Part shown: in pieces, positions 22,139 to 25,086 of the stretch
Layout of the letters: each line of letters starts with the position of its first letter
Position numbering within the stretch: position 1 is the first letter of the stretch
Source: Bondarzewia mesenterica
Taxonomy: Eukaryota; Basidiomycota; Agaricomycetes; Russulales; Bondarzewiaceae
Direction of reading: 5' to 3'
Assembly: GCA_004802705.1 (NCBI GenBank)
Contig: SGPL01000482.1
Span: 1 to 25,086 of the forward strand
Length of the DNA: 25,086 nt
Program-made: the position numbers and the translations under genes
Notes under the pieces: generated by a model
What the model was told of the DNA's origin: nothing
The model's database searches: none
Seen by the model: the letters and a program-made list of their open reading frames with translations, nothing else

Positions 22139-22165
22139 ATCCGCTAATCGTCTGAGGTTGGCAGG

Positions 22166-24414
22166 ATGCTTGAAGTAGACTTGATGAAACACGGTCTCGC
22201 CACCATTGCCACAGTGGCAGCCCTATCGCTAGCATTGTTTGGCATCCTTGCTCACAAAGCTCATCGTTTTCCACTCCCGCCCGGGCCTAAATCATCCTGG
22301 TTTGGCCTAGGCCAACCCGTCATGCCTAAATTGTATCCGTGGCGCACCTATGCGGAATGGCGAAACGTCTATGGTATGCATCCTGCATTACTTTTGCGCA
22401 TCGATTGATATCCCGTTCGTTTCCTGCATTGACATTGTATCTGGTCGGGCTGGATGCAGGTGACATCATCTACATCCATGCATTCGGAAACTCTGTCATC
22501 ATCTTGAACTCGGCAAAGGCTGCGGACGATCTGCTCGACAAGCGCGGTGCCATCTACTCTTCCAGGCCAATAAGAACTATGATTCATGATGTGTAAGTGG
22601 ATGCCAGTGCTGGACAATCTGATCATTCTGACACCGTACATGTCTGCACAGGATGAGGTGGAACTGGTCTTTCGCAGGAATGCCCTACGGCAATTCGTGG
22701 AGAAAGCACCGAGGCGTTTTTCAGAAACACTTCCACATACGCGCTACTCCTCGCTATGAACCGATTCAGATCAGGGAGGCTCACGCGCTCCTCCGCAACC
22801 TGCTTCGCAGCCCCGAGAATTATTACCATCACTTACGCAGGTGCGGCTCCAGGCTTGATGTCGAAAACGTCTTCGTCGGTTCACAGACGTGTTTTTGTAC
22901 GTACAGGAATTCGGCGGCTCTAGTCATGAAGATTTCCTACGGACATGATGTCGCAGAAGAGGGCGATGTCTTCGTGACTCTGGCCGAGAGGGCCATGTCT
23001 AATGTAATGAAAGCAGGTATTTTTGGGACGTACTTGGTGGACTACATCCCAATGCGTGAGTCAAGGCCTTCGATCCTCTCAAAAAGACCATTGACATTTG
23101 ATTCTGACATCACAGTGAAGCATGTTCCGCACTGGTTTCCTGGTGCGGGGTTCAAGAGGCAAGGAAGGGAGTGGATGAAGGATTCGCGAGCAATGCTCGA
23201 TAAGCCTTATGAGGTGGTCAAGGAGCAAATGGTAGGAAGATGTATCCGTTCAGGAAACCTGTCGGCTCACGCGAAGCTACCTCGGTTTCAGGATTCCGGC
23301 ACGGCAGGGCCCAGCGTGATGACGATCGAACTGGAGAACTCGAATGGTTCGAAGGACGTGGACATCACGACCATCAAGAACATTGCCGCGATTTCCTATG
23401 CAGGTAAGGGAAAAATCTCTTCATAAATTGGTTCCTGTAATCTCATCATGAATTGAATCGACCTACGTCGTACCAGCTGGCGCTGACACCGTGAGCCTGT
23501 TTACTTCTTTCTCAGCCATCTGGTTCTCGTACTGAATGTGTCTGATAGACGGTCTCTACCATGATGGTATTCTTTCTGGGCATGATGATCCACCCCGAGT
23601 ACCAGCGAAAGGCTCAGGAAGAGGTTGACAGAGTCGTTGGTCCTGATCGCTTGCCGGACTTCAGCGATCGAGACCAACTGCCATATGTCAACAATATTGT
23701 CTGGGAATGCCTGCGTTGGAACCCCATTGTGCCTTTGGGCGTTCCTCATGCGACGATACAAGACGACGTGTATGAGGGCTACTGGATCCCGAAGGGCACC
23801 ACCATCATTCCCAATATCTGGTCAGTTCTCGCAAGAGCATTCTTTTCTTGTCTTAAACCACTTATCTGACCTTGGCTATTGACCCTCTGGCTCCGCATTC
23901 AGGGCTATGTTCCGTGACGAAACCAAGTATCCGGATGCATTTGCCTTCAAGCCGGAACGGTTTGAGGATGAGAAGAAGAATATGGAACTTGGGAACAACG
24001 ATTTGCCTCACATCGTCTTTGGATTCGGACGACGGTGAGTTCGCCTTCACACTTTCCTGACGATCGCTTTGCGACCATGCTGCCTGGGCGTGTTCTACAG
24101 CGTCTGTCCTGGTCGGTGGCTCGCCTTGGACAGTTTATGGATTACAATCGCGTCTGTCCTTTCCGTTTACACCGTCTCCAAGCCGAAGGACGCGAACGGG
24201 GCGGTCATTGAGCCGGAAATCGAGTTTACCAGCGCCGCAGTGAGGTGCGTAGCACTACTCAAATCCGTTGCTAGTGACGTTTGTGTAAGCGTCACTGATG
24301 ACGTGCCATGTATACAGTCGGCCAAAGACGTTCAAATGCTCGGTTGTTCCTCGCTCGGAGGCAGCTCTGGCTCTCATCAAGCAGACGGAGGATGAGCGAG
24401 AATTGGCGAAGTGA
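22166..24414 (+). CDS. Cytochrome P450 monooxygenase
   Basis: ER-anchored haem-thiolate monooxygenase, substrate unknown. Eleven exons: 22166-22373, 22460-22592, 22652-22840, 22907-23055, 23116-23231, 23292-23403, 23477-23490, 23549-23820, 23903-24034, 24101-24244 and 24318-24414, giving 521 aa, normal for the family. An N-terminal membrane anchor (~10-28, ATIATVAALSLALFGILA) precedes the Pro-rich hinge FPLPPGPKSSW. The helix C region is MRWNWSFAGMPYGNSWRKHR. AGADTTVSTM in helix I (~303) provides the oxygen-activation Thr. ECLRW is the ExxR pair (~360-363), FKPERF the PERF-like motif, and FGFGRRVCPGRW the haem loop with Cys ~444. It resembles the large basidiomycete families usually labelled O-methylsterigmatocystin oxidoreductase-like. 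The I-helix motif is carried mostly on a 14-nt micro-exon. All introns are GT-AG, with no lesion seen. Confidence 0.95.
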
Positions 24415-24657
24415 TTTTGGCTTTTATTCCCTGCGGACTCGGAATGCTCTGAATTCTATCGTGATTTGAACCTTCGTGTGTCCGCCTATGATCTGTTTAC
24501 AATCACTGTGACTGATTGGTATGAATATCCTTTGTTTCCAAACGTCCGAAGGCAAGTCTAAGTAGTATGTACATACAGAAATCAGCCCATCAGCGAGATA
24601 CATGTGCATTCCAATGCAAATTTAACGAGAAACAAACGACCACAAAAAAGAGAAAAG
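24415..24657. other. 3' flank of P450
   Basis: Presumed P450 3' UTR and terminator. No distinctive signal is seen beyond A/T-rich stretches. Confidence 0.4.
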
Positions 24658-24960
24658 CTAGACCATTCGTTCAGCGTTACCACAATGAGTAAAACATAAG
24701 AAATCAGTTGAGACGACCACAATTTTCATCAAATAGATAACCTCATCCAAAACACGTTCGCTGGTGATGAGATTTGTCTTGGTCATGCCAAACCTGCGAA
24801 TGGCGTTATAAACGTGCGCCCCAGTCCCCGATGCGTACTCGTTCAAGATCGCCTTCACTGCCGTCTGGATACAACGGACGACTGATGAAATAGTCCTATG
24901 CATAATGACGGTGAGGTCCACAATGTATCCCATAACGCAGCGGGCGTTTCCAGGTCTACT
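24658..24960 (-). CDS. Possible hypothetical protein exon
   Basis: A minus-strand frame of about 100 codons ends at 24658. It reads YIVDLTVIMHRTISSVVRCI, QTAVKAILNEYASGTGAHVY, NAIRRFGMTKTNLITSERVL and DEVIYLMK. The amphipathic, helical look is protein-like and I recall similar uncharacterised mushroom proteins, but no domain can be named. There is no good ATG at its upstream end, so it would start in an upstream exon near or beyond the window edge, or at an internal Met (GYIVDL preceded by Met). The final ~20 codons look like read-through. Low certainty. Confidence 0.35.
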   Translation of the reverse strand, partial: SRPGNARCVMGYIVDLTVIMHRTISSVVRCIQTAVKAILNEYASGTGAHVYNAIRRFGMTKTNLITSERVLDEVIYLMKIVVVSTDFLCFTHCGNAERMV

Positions 24961-25086
24961 GATGGTTGTCAAAATGCTGATACTGCATCTTCATGAAAGG
25001 ACTTGTCTGCCTCTTTATTTTGTTGTTTAAACAAACTCCGCACTCCGCACTCCTTGCTTGCGCAGAAATTAGGCGGGGCCTGGCCC

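Larger units (their letters stand above)
20524..22165. other. Gene-poor region between MRE11 and P450
   Basis: 1.6 kb without a convincing gene. It holds a palindrome pair near 20.9 kb, a CACGTG E-box at 20949-20954, a GC-rich inverted repeat near 21.14 kb, a 15-bp palindromic GAGGGAG-C-CTCCCTC at 21851-21865 and the P450 promoter. One frame stays open from about 21160 to 21528 and is listed separately. Confidence 0.5.

Noticed and set aside
4808..24414. Secondary-metabolite cluster (FMO, 2OG oxygenase, P450)
   Set aside because: No backbone enzyme such as a PKS, NRPS or terpene synthase is present. MRE11, FAD synthase and sugar genes intervene, and the FMO is broken.

Overview
The window looks like nuclear DNA of a mushroom-forming basidiomycete (Agaricomycete). 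Genes are compact, on both strands, and split by many 45-90 nt introns, nearly all GT-AG. The gene families fit this: MRE11 with a fungal-type tail, an ER-anchored P450, fungal FAD synthase, and the GDP-fucose enzymes that mushrooms need for fucosylated galactans. All exon boundaries below were deduced by hand from open frame, splice sites and family motifs. No alignment or transcript data were used.

Layout. The first ~90 bases are about 18% GC and end in ambiguous bases (92-131), so they are probably a scaffold artefact. GDP-mannose 4,6-dehydratase (470-1958, +) and GDP-L-fucose synthase (2477-4005, -) are convergent. Together they make GDP-L-fucose from GDP-mannose. A nucleotide-sugar transporter of the GDP-fucose type (15456-16738, -) lies 11 kb away, so supply and Golgi import of GDP-fucose sit in one locus.

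Between them is a scrambled accessory block. It holds the front half of a flavin monooxygenase (4808-5790, +), the C-lobe of a protein kinase (5847-7033, +), an intact 2OG-Fe(II) oxygenase-like gene (7560-9111, -), a 3' fragment of a second oxygenase copy (9391-9685, -), the N-lobe of a kinase (9706-10090, -), an unrecognised gene with duplicated phase-1 exons (10114-11841, -), FAD synthase (12169-13726, -) and the back half of a flavin monooxygenase (13990-14991, -). The kinase halves and the monooxygenase halves are complementary and inverted relative to each other. Two overlapping inversions sharing a breakpoint near 5.8 kb would rejoin both genes. All four halves carry frameshifts or lost splice sites.

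To the right, MRE11 (17485-20523, +, 15 exons, 707 aa) is complete and diverges from the transporter. A 1.6 kb gene-poor stretch with GC-rich inverted repeats and palindromes follows, then a complete cytochrome P450 (22166-24414, +, 11 exons, 521 aa) and a weakly supported reading frame on the minus strand at the end.
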